NCBI GenBank assembly: GCA_014190275.1
Contig: BJGE01000006.1
Location: forward strand, 1 to 60,664
Origin: Actinomycetes bacterium
GTDB taxonomy: Bacteria; Actinomycetota; Actinomycetes; S36-B12
Direction of reading: 5' to 3'
DNA: 60,664 nucleotides
How positions within the stretch are numbered: the first letter of the stretch is position 1; every line of letters begins with the position of its first letter. Both the position numbers and the translations under genes were made by a program. Below are positions 8,849-18,274 of the stretch, one piece after another. The notes under the pieces are model-generated. The model did not search any database and had not been told where the DNA came from. It was given only the letters and a program-made list of their open reading frames with translations.

Positions 8849-10330
8849 TTATCCTGCCGCAAGCCCTTTGGCGACTTGCACGAAGGTGCGCACCGCGGCC
8901 CCGGTCCCGCCCTTTGGCGTGTAGCCATAGGGGGCCTTGTCATTAAATGCCGGCCCGGCAATGTCCAGATGCACCCAGGGCTGCCCATCGGGGATGAATT
9001 GCTTCAGGAAAACCCCGGCCGAGAGCATGCCGCCGAAGCCGTCGCCGATATTGGCGATATCAGCGGTTGCGGAATCCAAGGTGGCAAGGAGGTCATCGGG
9101 AAGTGGCATCGGCCACATGGCCTCACCACCCGCCTCGGCCGCCGCGCAGACCTGGGCCCGGGCCGCGTCGTCATTGGACATCACCCCGGCGGTCCTTGAG
9201 CCGAGGGCGACGCGCTGGGCGCCGGTCAAAGTGGCGACATCAATGATGAGGGTGGGTTTTTCCTTGGCCGCCAGCGCCAGCGCATCACCGAGAACCAAGC
9301 GGCCCTCGGCGTCGGTATTTAGGACTTCAACCGTCATGCCGTTGTGCATCGTGATGACGTCACCTGGGCGTTGCGCGGTTCCGCTCGGCATATTCTCGGC
9401 CGTTGGCACCCAACCGGTTACTTTCACCTTGAGCCCGAGTGCCGCGATGGCCTGCACCGCTGAGATCACAGCCGCGGCACCGGCCATATCGCCTTTCATC
9501 TCGTCCATGTTTTTGGCCGGCTTAATCGAGATACCGCCGGTGTCAAAAGTGATGCCTTTGCCGACAATGGCCAGATGGGCTTTGGCACCTCGCGGTGCAT
9601 AGACCATCTTGACCAGCCGTGGCGGATTCACCGAACCCTGCCCAACACCGAGAATCCCACCGCACCCAGCACGCTTGAGGGCGCGCTCATCCCAGATTGT
9701 CACGGTGACGGGGAGTCCAGTGACCGCTTTCTTGGCGGCGGCGGCCAAGGCGATCGGGGGGAGGGCATTTGGTGGGGTATTGACCAGGTCGCGGGTCAGG
9801 TCGACCGCGCTGCTGATGATATTTACTTCCGCGACGGCCAGTTTTTGGGCTGCGGTGCCGGGCCCTGATAACAACAACACGATGCTCGCCGGGGGCGCCG
9901 ACTTTGGGTCCGTCTTGGATTTGAATGCGGTGAATGAGTAAGCGGCCAATTGGGCACCCATCGCGGTTGCCTGCAGGTGCGCTGGCTGCGGATCGGCCAA
10001 GATGGCTACCTTCTTAAGCCCGCCCAAGGCGCGGATCGCGTTACCGTAGGCCCGCCGGATGGCTTCGAGGTCATCTTGGGCCTTGGGATCACCCAGGCCC
10101 ACGGCCACGATCATTTGCGCATTGAAACCGCTCAGGCCGCCAATCTTTGTCACCTCGCCAGACTTACCGGTGGCACCGAGGGCCCCGGTGGCGTCGGTGA
10201 CTGCTTTGGTCAAGGCGGCGGTCAAACCGCGGCTGGCCACCTCGACCGTGCGGCCTTTTGGCCGCACCGCCACGAGCAGGGCATCGCAGTTTGTGGTTTT
10301 CGGGGGAGTTTGGGCAAGTGTGAGAGTCAT
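8849..10330 (-). CDS. pepA: Leucyl aminopeptidase (M17)
   Basis: Cytosolic two-metal aminopeptidase that trims N-terminal residues from peptides. The C-terminal catalytic domain has GKGITFDTGGISIKPA (metal-binding Lys and Asp) and the hallmark NTDAEGRL (about 342-349), with metal and catalytic residues in place. The 493-aa length is typical. It is transcribed away from gcvT, with only 32 nt between the starts. This divergent pepA/gcvT order is common in actinobacteria. Confidence 0.95.
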   Translation of the reverse strand: MTLTLAQTPPKTTNCDALLVAVRPKGRTVEVASRGLTAALTKAVTDATGALGATGKSGEVTKIGGLSGFNAQMIVAVGLGDPKAQDDLEAIRRAYGNAIRALGGLKKVAILADPQPAHLQATAMGAQLAAYSFTAFKSKTDPKSAPPASIVLLLSGPGTAAQKLAVAEVNIISSAVDLTRDLVNTPPNALPPIALAAAAKKAVTGLPVTVTIWDERALKRAGCGGILGVGQGSVNPPRLVKMVYAPRGAKAHLAIVGKGITFDTGGISIKPAKNMDEMKGDMAGAAAVISAVQAIAALGLKVKVTGWVPTAENMPSGTAQRPGDVITMHNGMTVEVLNTDAEGRLVLGDALALAAKEKPTLIIDVATLTGAQRVALGSRTAGVMSNDDAARAQVCAAAEAGGEAMWPMPLPDDLLATLDSATADIANIGDGFGGMLSAGVFLKQFIPDGQPWVHLDIAGPAFNDKAPYGYTPKGGTGAAVRTFVQVAKGLAAG

Positions 10331-10362
10331 GCGGTAGAGAATAGTGGGATACGGTCAAGCCC

Positions 10363-11490
10363 GTGAATCCACTTCAGCAGACCCCGCTAGCCGAGCGTCA
10401 TCTGGCCGCCGGCGCGAAGATGGCCAACTTCGGTGGTTGGGAGATGCCAATCGAGTACACGGGTGTAGTCGCTGAGCACACCGCCGTGCGCACCGGCGTC
10501 GGTATCTTCGATGTTTCGCATATGGGCAAAGTCCGGATCAAAGGCCCCGGTGCCGCCGCCTTCCTAAATGGACTACTTACCAATGACCTAGCTCGAATTT
10601 CATCTGGGCAAGCGCAGTACACCATGTTGTGTAAGGAAGCGGAGTTACTCAGTGACTCTGGTGGCGTAATTGACGACCTCATCGTCTACCGGTGGGCCGA
10701 TGACGACATCTTCATGGTGCCCAATGCCTCGAATGCGCCAAGTGTTGTTGCGGTACTGCGAGCCGCGGCGCCCGCCGGAGTGGAAATAATCGACCAGCAC
10801 CATGAGTTAGGCATCATCGCCGTCCAAGGCCCGAGCAGTAAAGTTCTAATTGAATCAATGGGGATGCCCGCAGGGCATGACTACATGACCATGGCTGAGT
10901 CGAAGTTTCGGGGTGAGCCGGTCACCGTATGTCGAACCGGTTACACCGGTGAGCACGGCTATGAATTGGTGGCACCCGCCCCGGTGCTGGTTGATCTTTG
11001 GGACGCCTTACTGGCTCGCCGCGAGGAGTTTGGTGTGGTTCGAGCCGGGCTGGGTGCGCGCGACACTTTGCGAACCGAGATGGGCTATCCGCTACATGGG
11101 CAGGACCTGAGTTTGGATATTTCCCCCGTTCAAGCAGGGTTGACTTGGGCGGTGGGTTGGGACAAGCCGGTATTTGCCGGGCGTGCGGCACTTCTTGCCG
11201 AACGCGAAGTGGGCCCGAGGCGCCGGTTGCGCGGGCTAAAGTCGCTGGACCGCGGGATCCCGCGCCCGCATATGGAAGTGCGACGGGTGGCGGCCGAGGC
11301 CCTCGCCGGTGCGGTCATCGGCGAGGTCACCAGCGGTACTTTTTCGCCGACCCTTAAACAAGGAGTCGCACTCGCGTTACTTGATCCGTCCATCGATTTC
11401 GGCGACGAGGTAGTGGTCGACGTCCGCGGTCGGGAATCTCGATTCATCGTGACCAAGCCGCCATTTGTGGAACCGTCCACCCGAACTTAA
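10363..11490 (+). CDS. gcvT: Glycine cleavage system T protein (aminomethyltransferase)
   Basis: Takes the aminomethyl group from lipoylated H protein and passes a methylene group to tetrahydrofolate, releasing ammonia. The conserved Asp motif DDLIVYR (about 105-111) and RTGYTGEHGYEL (about 193-204) are present; the C-terminal barrel is complete. Length 375 aa, GTG start. No gcvH or gcvP is in the window, and the short upstream gap leaves no room for a glycine riboswitch. Its stop overlaps the cobS stop by 4 nt. Confidence 0.95.
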   Translation: MNPLQQTPLAERHLAAGAKMANFGGWEMPIEYTGVVAEHTAVRTGVGIFDVSHMGKVRIKGPGAAAFLNGLLTNDLARISSGQAQYTMLCKEAELLSDSGGVIDDLIVYRWADDDIFMVPNASNAPSVVAVLRAAAPAGVEIIDQHHELGIIAVQGPSSKVLIESMGMPAGHDYMTMAESKFRGEPVTVCRTGYTGEHGYELVAPAPVLVDLWDALLARREEFGVVRAGLGARDTLRTEMGYPLHGQDLSLDISPVQAGLTWAVGWDKPVFAGRAALLAEREVGPRRRLRGLKSLDRGIPRPHMEVRRVAAEALAGAVIGEVTSGTFSPTLKQGVALALLDPSIDFGDEVVVDVRGRESRFIVTKPPFVEPSTRT

Positions 11491-12257
11491 AACAGGGCGG
11501 CGACCACGAGGGCAGTAGTAGTGCTGGCCTCGATCACCGCCCCCAGCACATCACCGGTGATCCCGCCGAGCCGGCGCCTGGCGATAGCAACGGCAATCAC
11601 CCCAATGATGATTCCGGCGATAACCATGCCAACACCTGCGGCGCCCAAGCCAGTGAGATTAAGGGCGAAATAGGCTGCGAACAGCAGCACGAGCGTCCAG
11701 CTAATAGTTACGGGTAAGGGCACAGTGCCTGCAACGACCGCCCCGAGCCCATCGGGTCTTGCGGCTGGCACCTTATTGGTGCAGGCCCACAGCAAAGCGA
11801 CCCGGCCGGTGACCACGGCGATGATCATGATCAGGTAACCACGGCCGGCGCCCATCGAGGTGGCCGTCACAGCGCTGAGCGCAAATACCTGTAACAACAA
11901 GTTGAAGGCAATGGCCAGCACCCCGAAAGGTCCGATATCGGACTTACGGGCGATCACTAGGGCCTCGGCGGGTGGCTTGCCGCTGCCAAGTGCGTCAGCG
12001 GTGTCGGCTAGGCCATCGAGATGGAGGGCGCGCGTGCACCAGGCGAGGAGTCCAAGGCTAAGTGCCGACAGCAGTAACGTCCTAGCCAAGTTGTCGCTCG
12101 CTACCAATAATGGCAAGGCGCAGATTACGGACAGCACCAGCGCGATAACCGGTGCGAATGTCATAGCCCACCGGGCGGTAGCTCGATCGACTCGGCGCGG
12201 GGCTGGCACGGGCAGTCGTGTGAAGGTGCCAACAGCTAGCCGAAGCCAATCAGGCAT
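11487..12257 (-). CDS. cobS: Adenosylcobinamide-GDP ribazoletransferase (cobalamin synthase)
   Basis: Integral membrane enzyme that joins adenosylcobinamide-GDP to alpha-ribazole (phosphate) in the last steps of B12 assembly. The metal-binding motif HLDGLADTADALGS (about 79-92) is intact and several hydrophobic helices follow. The 256-aa length is usual. The start overlaps cobT by 8 nt. It is the last gene of the riboswitch-led cobalamin operon. Confidence 0.94.
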   Translation of the reverse strand: MPDWLRLAVGTFTRLPVPAPRRVDRATARWAMTFAPVIALVLSVICALPLLVASDNLARTLLLSALSLGLLAWCTRALHLDGLADTADALGSGKPPAEALVIARKSDIGPFGVLAIAFNLLLQVFALSAVTATSMGAGRGYLIMIIAVVTGRVALLWACTNKVPAARPDGLGAVVAGTVPLPVTISWTLVLLFAAYFALNLTGLGAAGVGMVIAGIIIGVIAVAIARRRLGGITGDVLGAVIEASTTTALVVAALF

Positions 12258-13323
12258 CGCGGTCTGACACCCCAGCTTCGGTGAAGGTGGCCATTTCGTT
12301 TAATAAGGCAATTGCGGATTGCACAATTGGCAGGGCCAGTAGGGCACCGGTGCCTTCACCGAGGCGCATTTGATAGTTAAGTAATGGGGTCATGTTCAGG
12401 CGGGTCAGGGCAAGTGCATGTGCTGGCTCGGCTGATAGGTGGCCCGCGAGCCACCAGTTCTTGGCCCGGTAGTCAATCCGGTCTGCGACGAGCGCGGCGG
12501 CCGTGGTGATCGTCCCGTCAAGGATGACCGGGGTGCGGCGAATGGCTGCTTGCAATAGGTAGCCGGACATCGCCGCAATGTCGGCGCCGGCCACCACCTG
12601 CAGTAACGTCCTCGGTTGGCCCATGAAGGGTCGACCGCGTTTCATCGCATCACGTACCGCCGCACATTTGCGCATCCAGGTGGCATCGTCTATTCCGGTG
12701 CCGGTGCCTGTCACGGTGGCGGCATCATTCGAAGTGAGCAGTCCGATCAACGTCGCTGCCGGGGTGGTGTTGCCAATACCCATGTCACCTGCGATCAAAA
12801 GATCCGCCCCGGAGTCGATTTCCTCATCGGCGATGCGCTGCCCGAGTGCAAATGCTGCTTCACCCTCGGCTTGGGTCAGCGCATCCTCGCGATCGATCGC
12901 ACCGCTACCTCTCCTGATGCGATGTTGTACGACCTCAGGACCGATGTTGTCGAGGTAGGCTGGATCACAATCGACACTGACGTCGATTACGCGAACCTGC
13001 GCACCAACCAGGCGCGCCAGTACATTGACGGCGGCGCCGCCGTTCAGGAAATTCAGCACCATCTGGGCGGTGACCTCGGGCGGGAAGGCCGAAGTTCCGA
13101 CCGCACGCGCGACCCCGTGGTCGCCGACGAAGACGACGACACTGGGTCGGGTGAAGGGGATCGGCGGGCAACGACCTTGAACTCCCGCGGCCCAGCTGCT
13201 GATTTCCTCCAAGCGCCCGAGCGCGCCGGCGGGTTTCGTAAGTGTTAATTGCCGTGCAGTTGCTTCCGCACTGGCGAGCGCATCAGGGAGGTCAACTTCA
13301 ATTCGATCAAGGTCCGGGTCCAT
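12250..13323 (-). CDS. cobT: Nicotinate-nucleotide--dimethylbenzimidazole phosphoribosyltransferase
   Basis: Makes alpha-ribazole phosphate, the lower ligand nucleotide of cobalamin, from nicotinate mononucleotide and a benzimidazole. Marks: VVFVGDHGVA (about 68-77), GDMGIGNTTPAA (about 179-190) and the catalytic Glu in MRLGEGTGALLA near residue 322. Length 357 aa is normal. It sits between cobU and cobS in one operon. No lower-ligand synthesis gene is seen here. Confidence 0.95.
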   Translation of the reverse strand: MDPDLDRIEVDLPDALASAEATARQLTLTKPAGALGRLEEISSWAAGVQGRCPPIPFTRPSVVVFVGDHGVARAVGTSAFPPEVTAQMVLNFLNGGAAVNVLARLVGAQVRVIDVSVDCDPAYLDNIGPEVVQHRIRRGSGAIDREDALTQAEGEAAFALGQRIADEEIDSGADLLIAGDMGIGNTTPAATLIGLLTSNDAATVTGTGTGIDDATWMRKCAAVRDAMKRGRPFMGQPRTLLQVVAGADIAAMSGYLLQAAIRRTPVILDGTITTAAALVADRIDYRAKNWWLAGHLSAEPAHALALTRLNMTPLLNYQMRLGEGTGALLALPIVQSAIALLNEMATFTEAGVSDRDA

Positions 13324-13327
13324 GCGG

Positions 13328-14734
13328 TTAGCCTCTCACCGTGGTCAATTCAACAAGTGGCACCGCTCTACCGGCGACCATGAAGGTCACCTGACGACAG
13401 TTTTGGGCGACTTGAGCATTGACAACTCCGAGCAGGTCGCGAAATAGGCGGCCGCTGCTAGTTTCCGGCACCACCCCTTGGCCCACCTCATTCGAAACCA
13501 AGATCACCTCGGCCCGCGTATTGTGCAAGGCGGCAATAAGTTGGGTGGTTCGCTGGCGCACGTCCTTCTGCGCCATTTCACTAACCTGCGGGTCGGTCGA
13601 CCAGCCATCTATGTCATCCAAAGTCCTGGTTAGCCAAAGCGCCAAGCAATCGATCACCAGGCAGCTACCGGCGGCTGCGCCCTCGATCTCTGCTACCAGG
13701 TCAATGGTCTCTTCGGTTCGCCAATGCCCCGGGCGGCGCCGGCGGTGCGCAGTAATCCGGGCATTCCAGTTTGGGTCTTCACCCGCCGGGTAACCGGTCG
13801 CCAGATAGGTGACATGGGCAGACTTGGCGGCGATGGTTTCGGCGAAGTGGGATTTACCGGATCGGGCGCCGCCCAAAATGAAGTGGTGGCTATTGCGGAT
13901 TGGCCGTTGGCCCACTTCAATGGCGGTGCCATCGTCGACAATGCGGGCGCGGCAGGCGAAGAGTTGAGCGCGTAGTTGCTCGGTGGGCGGATTGTGGTGG
14001 CTTAGGTGTATCGCAACAACATCGGTGTGCTCGGTGGTTGCGTTTATGTCGCGCAGTTCTTGTACGGCCTTCGCAAAGGTGTCTAGATCAAGATGTCCGT
14101 GCCCGTGGTCAAATTTGGTGCCAAAAGTCTCATCAAGTAGCACCAGGTCAAAGCACCGTCCACGAATCTGATCTAGCAAAGCCGCACCAAATGGCCCGGT
14201 ATCAGTTGCATAGAAGAGGCGGTGTCCATCGGGGGCGGTGACGTCAAAGAGCACGGCTTCCTCGGCGAGCACGTCGCCATCACCGGTGGCATGTGATGCG
14301 GGCAGTACTCGTACCGCATAGTCACCACTTCGTGTCACCAAGGTCAGCTCTTCGCCAGCTTCGATGGGATGCAGCAGCACGTCATCATTTGGTCCGATCC
14401 AGTCGCGGCAACGATTGAGGGATTCCGGTGGGGCCCACACATGTAACGTGAATCCGGGGTTAACCCAACTGCGCCAGAGCAGGAAGTCCGGGGCAAGGTG
14501 GTCCGGGTGGCCGTGGGTGATCAAAATATGCTCGAGCTCGGCGAACGAGGTGCCGAATCGACCGGCGGCGGCCGCCGCCGTGGGGCCGGCGTCCAGTAAG
14601 AGGCAGCCGTCCACCAGTGCTGCGGTCGGGCACCGAGTTCTGTCCGCAGCCCGTTCGCTGGTGCATGACTGGCAGCGGCAAAACGGGTTGGGCCAACCGT
14701 CTGCGGATCCCGTGCCCAGGAGATGGACGATCAT
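13328..14734 (-). CDS. cobU: Fused metallo-beta-lactamase-fold hydrolase and CobU kinase/guanylyltransferase
   Basis: Residues 1 to about 280 form a metallo-beta-lactamase-fold domain with HGHPDH (about 74-79), further metal-site His/Asp residues and an N-terminal Cys-rich CRCQSC segment resembling PhnP-type phosphodiesterases. From about 284 a complete CobU follows: P-loop ILGGARSGKS and the guanylylation His region AHRRRRPGHW. CobU phosphorylates adenosylcobinamide and converts it to the GDP form for CobS. The start overlaps the S-component stop by 4 nt. Similar fusions occur in other actinobacteria as far as I recall; the hydrolase substrate is unknown. Confidence 0.9.
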   Translation of the reverse strand: MIVHLLGTGSADGWPNPFCRCQSCTSERAADRTRCPTAALVDGCLLLDAGPTAAAAAGRFGTSFAELEHILITHGHPDHLAPDFLLWRSWVNPGFTLHVWAPPESLNRCRDWIGPNDDVLLHPIEAGEELTLVTRSGDYAVRVLPASHATGDGDVLAEEAVLFDVTAPDGHRLFYATDTGPFGAALLDQIRGRCFDLVLLDETFGTKFDHGHGHLDLDTFAKAVQELRDINATTEHTDVVAIHLSHHNPPTEQLRAQLFACRARIVDDGTAIEVGQRPIRNSHHFILGGARSGKSHFAETIAAKSAHVTYLATGYPAGEDPNWNARITAHRRRRPGHWRTEETIDLVAEIEGAAAGSCLVIDCLALWLTRTLDDIDGWSTDPQVSEMAQKDVRQRTTQLIAALHNTRAEVILVSNEVGQGVVPETSSGRLFRDLLGVVNAQVAQNCRQVTFMVAGRAVPLVELTTVRG

Positions 14735-15534
14735 GGCACCGGCACAAAGGTGGGCTGTGGGTCAAATACCGCGCGGCGCGAAACCCGTCGTAGTGCATTC
14801 AAAATTGGCGCGCCCGCGATAAGGATCAACGTGACCGTTAACACCGCACGCGGAATGTCATAACCAAGGGACGTCACAAGGGTGAATCTGACCCACGAAA
14901 TTAGATTTTCAACCATTGGTGCACCTGGAACATAAGACAGGGCTGATGGCAGATTGGCGGTGAACGGCCAGAACCAAAGATTCAGCAGCAGGCCGTAGGC
15001 AAAGCTGGCGACCGCCCCGTAGGCGGCGAGGAGTACTAGCTCAGGTCGGCCGGTAGCCCGGGGCAGCAGGCCAGCACCGAGGCCGACCCATGCGGCCCCG
15101 AGCATTTGAAATGGCAGCCACGGCCCGACCCCACCGGTTAGTAGCGCCGAGGAAAATAGCGATACTGCCCCAAGGGCAAAACCAAACCCAGGCCCAAGGG
15201 CTCGACCACCCAGCACCAGCACCACCCAAATCGGCTCGAGCCCGGCAGTACCGCCACCTAGTGGTCGCAGTACGGAGACCACTGCCGCTAGCACTCCGAG
15301 CAGGGCGATCGCCTTGGCGTCCATACCACCATCGGTGAAAGATGAAACCACCACGGCGAGCAGTAGCGGGATGACGATGGCAAATAACCAGGGTGCATCC
15401 GCGGCGTGGGCGACCGCACTTGAAGTCGGGGCAGCGATCAGTGGCCAGCCAAAGGCGACAATCCCGACCAGCGAGGTGGCCGCGATGGTGATGATTGATC
15501 GCGGTCCAAGCCGAAGGGCCAAGGAGGTACTCAC
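14731..15534 (-). CDS. ECF transporter S component, probable cobalamin/corrinoid specificity
   Basis: A very hydrophobic 267-aa protein with about six helices and no ATPase motifs, encoded directly after the ECF A and T components. In ECF importers the S component binds the vitamin. The cobalamin riboswitch at the operon head and the cobU-cobT-cobS genes that follow argue for cobalamin or cobinamide as substrate, functionally like CbrT. GTG start overlaps the ATPase stop by 1 nt. Specificity is inferred from context, not from the sequence. Confidence 0.85.
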   Translation of the reverse strand: MSTSLALRLGPRSIITIAATSLVGIVAFGWPLIAAPTSSAVAHAADAPWLFAIVIPLLLAVVVSSFTDGGMDAKAIALLGVLAAVVSVLRPLGGGTAGLEPIWVVLVLGGRALGPGFGFALGAVSLFSSALLTGGVGPWLPFQMLGAAWVGLGAGLLPRATGRPELVLLAAYGAVASFAYGLLLNLWFWPFTANLPSALSYVPGAPMVENLISWVRFTLVTSLGYDIPRAVLTVTLILIAGAPILNALRRVSRRAVFDPQPTFVPVP

Positions 15535-17156
15535 TACCCGACCTGCTCAGTCATTGCGGCTCGAACCTCGGAGACCGTCAACCAATCCTCGGGCGCCAAG
15601 ATCTTCGCGACCTGCGGTGCGAACATGGGGGAGGCCAGCACCACTGCTTGGGTCGGCCCATCAGCAACCACTTCGCCATCAGCGAGCACGATCACCCGGG
15701 TTGCTACCTCAGCGGCGAGCTCCACATCATGGGTTGCCAGCACGATCCCGTGTCCGGCCGCTGCCAGCTCCCGAAGTACTTTTACCAATCTTGCCTTGGT
15801 GGGATAGTCAAGGCCACGCGTTGGCTCATCGAGTAAAAGCAGTGGCGGTCGGGCGGCGAGCACGATAGCCAGTGCTAAGAGCAGTCTTTGGCCTTCGGAT
15901 AGATCCCGCGGGTGCGTACCGTCCATGACTTCGGGTGCGAGAAGAGCCAGAACCGCGCGGGTGGTTCCTGGTTCAACCCCGGCGTCATGATCTGATGAGC
16001 GGCACTCGCCGGCGACGGTCGAGGCTTCGAGTAGGTCACCGGGGTCTTGCGGTACTAGGCCAACACTGTGCACGAGTTCTGGGCCTTTGATCTCGCGTGG
16101 GTCTTTACCGTTCGTGCGGACTACCCCCGAACTTGTTGGCCTTAGGCCCACCATGGTGCTCAGCAGCGTAGATTTACCGGCTCCATTTCTGCCCATTAGC
16201 GCAACGATTTCACCTCTGTTGATGGTGGTGCTCACATTGCGCAGGGCGGCCACGGCTCCGTATCGCACGGTCAACTTGTCAGTGATCGTCAGTGGCGTCG
16301 CGTCGCGCGCACCCTTGATGATTCGAAGTGGCGCCACGTGACCGGTCAAGAGCTCGCGCAAAGGGCCGGCGGCACGCCTGGCATCGCGAATTGTCAACGG
16401 GAGTGGCTGCCAACCGGCAAGTCTGCCAAGTTCAACAACAGGTGGGGCGATTGGCGAATTGCCCATCATGTCGCTCGGGGTGCCGCTGCTAACGGGCGCA
16501 CCGTCGCCGGGAACGATTAAAATGCGATCGGCATATTGCACCACTCGCTCCAACCGGTGTTCCGCCATCACAACCGTGACATTGAGATCGTGAACCAATC
16601 GCTGGAGTGCGGCAAGAACATCTTCGGCGGCGCCTGGGTCTAATGCCGAGGTGGGCTCATCGAGGACGAGCACTTTCGGGTGCGAAGTCAGCACCGAGCC
16701 GATTGCGACTCGCTGCCGCTGGCCGGCCGAGAGCGAAAGCAGTGGTCGGTTTCGCAGGTCTGCTAAGCCCAGTAGGTCAAGGGTTTCTTCAACTCGCCGG
16801 CGCATGACATCAGGTGCCAGGCCGAGGCACTCCATGCCGTATGCGAGTTCCTCTTCCACCGTGTCGGCAACAAATCCGCTCATCGGATCCTGTGGCACCA
16901 CCCCCACCAGATCGGCCAACTCGCGGGGCGGGTTGGCGGCGGTATCGCGTCCGTCGACAAGGATTCGGCCGGTGAGCGTGCCACCGGTGAAGTGCGGGAC
17001 CAAGCCGTTGATGGCTCGGAGCAAGGTGGTCTTGCCACTGCCGGTGCGGCCCACGACCAACACGAGTTCACCCTCGGGGATTTGCAAATTCACCTCGGCT
17101 AGTACCGGCTCGGTGGCGCCCGGGTAGGTAATAGAAACGCATTCGAAGTTGATCAT
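15534..17156 (-). CDS. ECF transporter ATPase, two fused ABC domains
   Basis: A 540-aa protein with two complete ABC cassettes. The first (about 1-235) has Walker A VGRTGSGKTTLL, signature LSAGQRQRVAIGS and Walker B VLVLDEPTSALD. The second (about 285-520) has MGRNGAGKSTLL, LSEGQRLLLALAI and LLLLDEPTRGLD. This fuses EcfA and EcfA' in one chain, a common actinobacterial arrangement. It powers import with the T and S proteins encoded on either side, with which it overlaps by 4 and 1 nt. Confidence 0.92.
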   Translation of the reverse strand: MINFECVSITYPGATEPVLAEVNLQIPEGELVLVVGRTGSGKTTLLRAINGLVPHFTGGTLTGRILVDGRDTAANPPRELADLVGVVPQDPMSGFVADTVEEELAYGMECLGLAPDVMRRRVEETLDLLGLADLRNRPLLSLSAGQRQRVAIGSVLTSHPKVLVLDEPTSALDPGAAEDVLAALQRLVHDLNVTVVMAEHRLERVVQYADRILIVPGDGAPVSSGTPSDMMGNSPIAPPVVELGRLAGWQPLPLTIRDARRAAGPLRELLTGHVAPLRIIKGARDATPLTITDKLTVRYGAVAALRNVSTTINRGEIVALMGRNGAGKSTLLSTMVGLRPTSSGVVRTNGKDPREIKGPELVHSVGLVPQDPGDLLEASTVAGECRSSDHDAGVEPGTTRAVLALLAPEVMDGTHPRDLSEGQRLLLALAIVLAARPPLLLLDEPTRGLDYPTKARLVKVLRELAAAGHGIVLATHDVELAAEVATRVIVLADGEVVADGPTQAVVLASPMFAPQVAKILAPEDWLTVSEVRAAMTEQVG

Positions 17157-18274
17157 GCGGCGACCTCAATCCGGGGCAATTGGGAAATGTTAGTGCGGGG
17201 GAGCGCGGGCGCGGTAAATGCCGGGGTGGCTGCGATGACGAGACCGATCAGGGGCAGTAGTGGCAGTGCGGGCCAGGTCGGGGGATTGCTGGGGGTATCG
17301 AGTCCAGCAACCGAAAGCCAGGCGGCGGATACGAAAATAACTGCAAGGAAAACTCCGGCACCTGCCACCAAAACTTCGGGCAGAGCCCAGGGATCCGGCC
17401 GGTACTTAGTTCGGACGGCGGCGCGAGCGGAGAGGGTAATCGAAAGTAGGCAAACACTGACTCCGACAACCAGCAGCGGCAGGCCGAGTGCGACCGGGGA
17501 CCCTGCGGCGATGAGCGCGTAAGTGCCGATGCAGGCAGCGACCAACCCGGTGAGGAGGAGTGCGGAATTCGCGCGCCGGGTGGAGGAGCTAATTGATCCG
17601 CGCCGTCCGTAGCCGCGCGAATCCATGGCCGCTGCAAGGGTCACAGATTTTTCTAAGGCGCCCTCGAATACCGGCATTGCTGAACCGGCGATTGCCCGAA
17701 TGCCGCTTGTGGGGCGACCGCGTAGGCGGCGGGCGGTGCGTACGCGATCGACATCGGCAACCAACTGGGGAGTAAATGTCATAGCCACCACAACACTCAC
17801 CCCGAATTCATAGAGTGCTGCAGGGACGGATTTAAGCAACCTGCTTGGTGATGCGAGTGAATTTGCGGCCCCAACGCAGATCAAAATCGTTGCAAGGCGC
17901 AGGCCGTCGTAGCAGGCGAGGAGCAGACTCTCGAAGGTGATGTCACCGCCAAGTCGAACACCTGCTAACCATGAAGGCAAAGTCACACCGGGCAGGTTGA
18001 GCAGCACGGTGGTGCCGAAGGCGGCACCGAAAATCACTTGAACGCCGACTCGAATGACGATCACCGCCACCCCTAGGCGCAGGAAGAACTTGAATGAACG
18101 CCCCCACGGCGCATCCGGTTTTCGCGCGGAAACCACTAAGGCGGCAACTGCAATGATCAAGGCAAGGAGTAGCGGATTGGTGGTGCGACTTGCCGCTGCG
18201 GCCAGGCCAAGTGCCCAGATCCACCATGCTGCCGGGTGCAGTGATCTGGGAAGGGCAAAAAGTGATCCGGTCAT
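17153..18274 (-). CDS. ecfT: ECF transporter T component
   Basis: The 373-aa membrane protein couples the ATPases to the S component. The cytoplasmic coupling region has two Arg-containing short helices typical of EcfT (RTARRLRGRPTSG near 190 and MDSRGYGRRG near 223). Hydrophobic segments flank them, and an extra C-terminal block of helices makes it longer than the roughly 260-aa minimal family. ATG 18274 overlaps the upstream stop by 4 nt. Confidence 0.88.
   Translation of the reverse strand: MTGSLFALPRSLHPAAWWIWALGLAAAASRTTNPLLLALIIAVAALVVSARKPDAPWGRSFKFFLRLGVAVIVIRVGVQVIFGAAFGTTVLLNLPGVTLPSWLAGVRLGGDITFESLLLACYDGLRLATILICVGAANSLASPSRLLKSVPAALYEFGVSVVVAMTFTPQLVADVDRVRTARRLRGRPTSGIRAIAGSAMPVFEGALEKSVTLAAAMDSRGYGRRGSISSSTRRANSALLLTGLVAACIGTYALIAAGSPVALGLPLLVVGVSVCLLSITLSARAAVRTKYRPDPWALPEVLVAGAGVFLAVIFVSAAWLSVAGLDTPSNPPTWPALPLLPLIGLVIAATPAFTAPALPRTNISQLPRIEVAA

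Noticed and set aside
10331-10362. Glycine riboswitch before gcvT
   Set aside because: Only 32 nt separate pepA and gcvT, far too short for the element.
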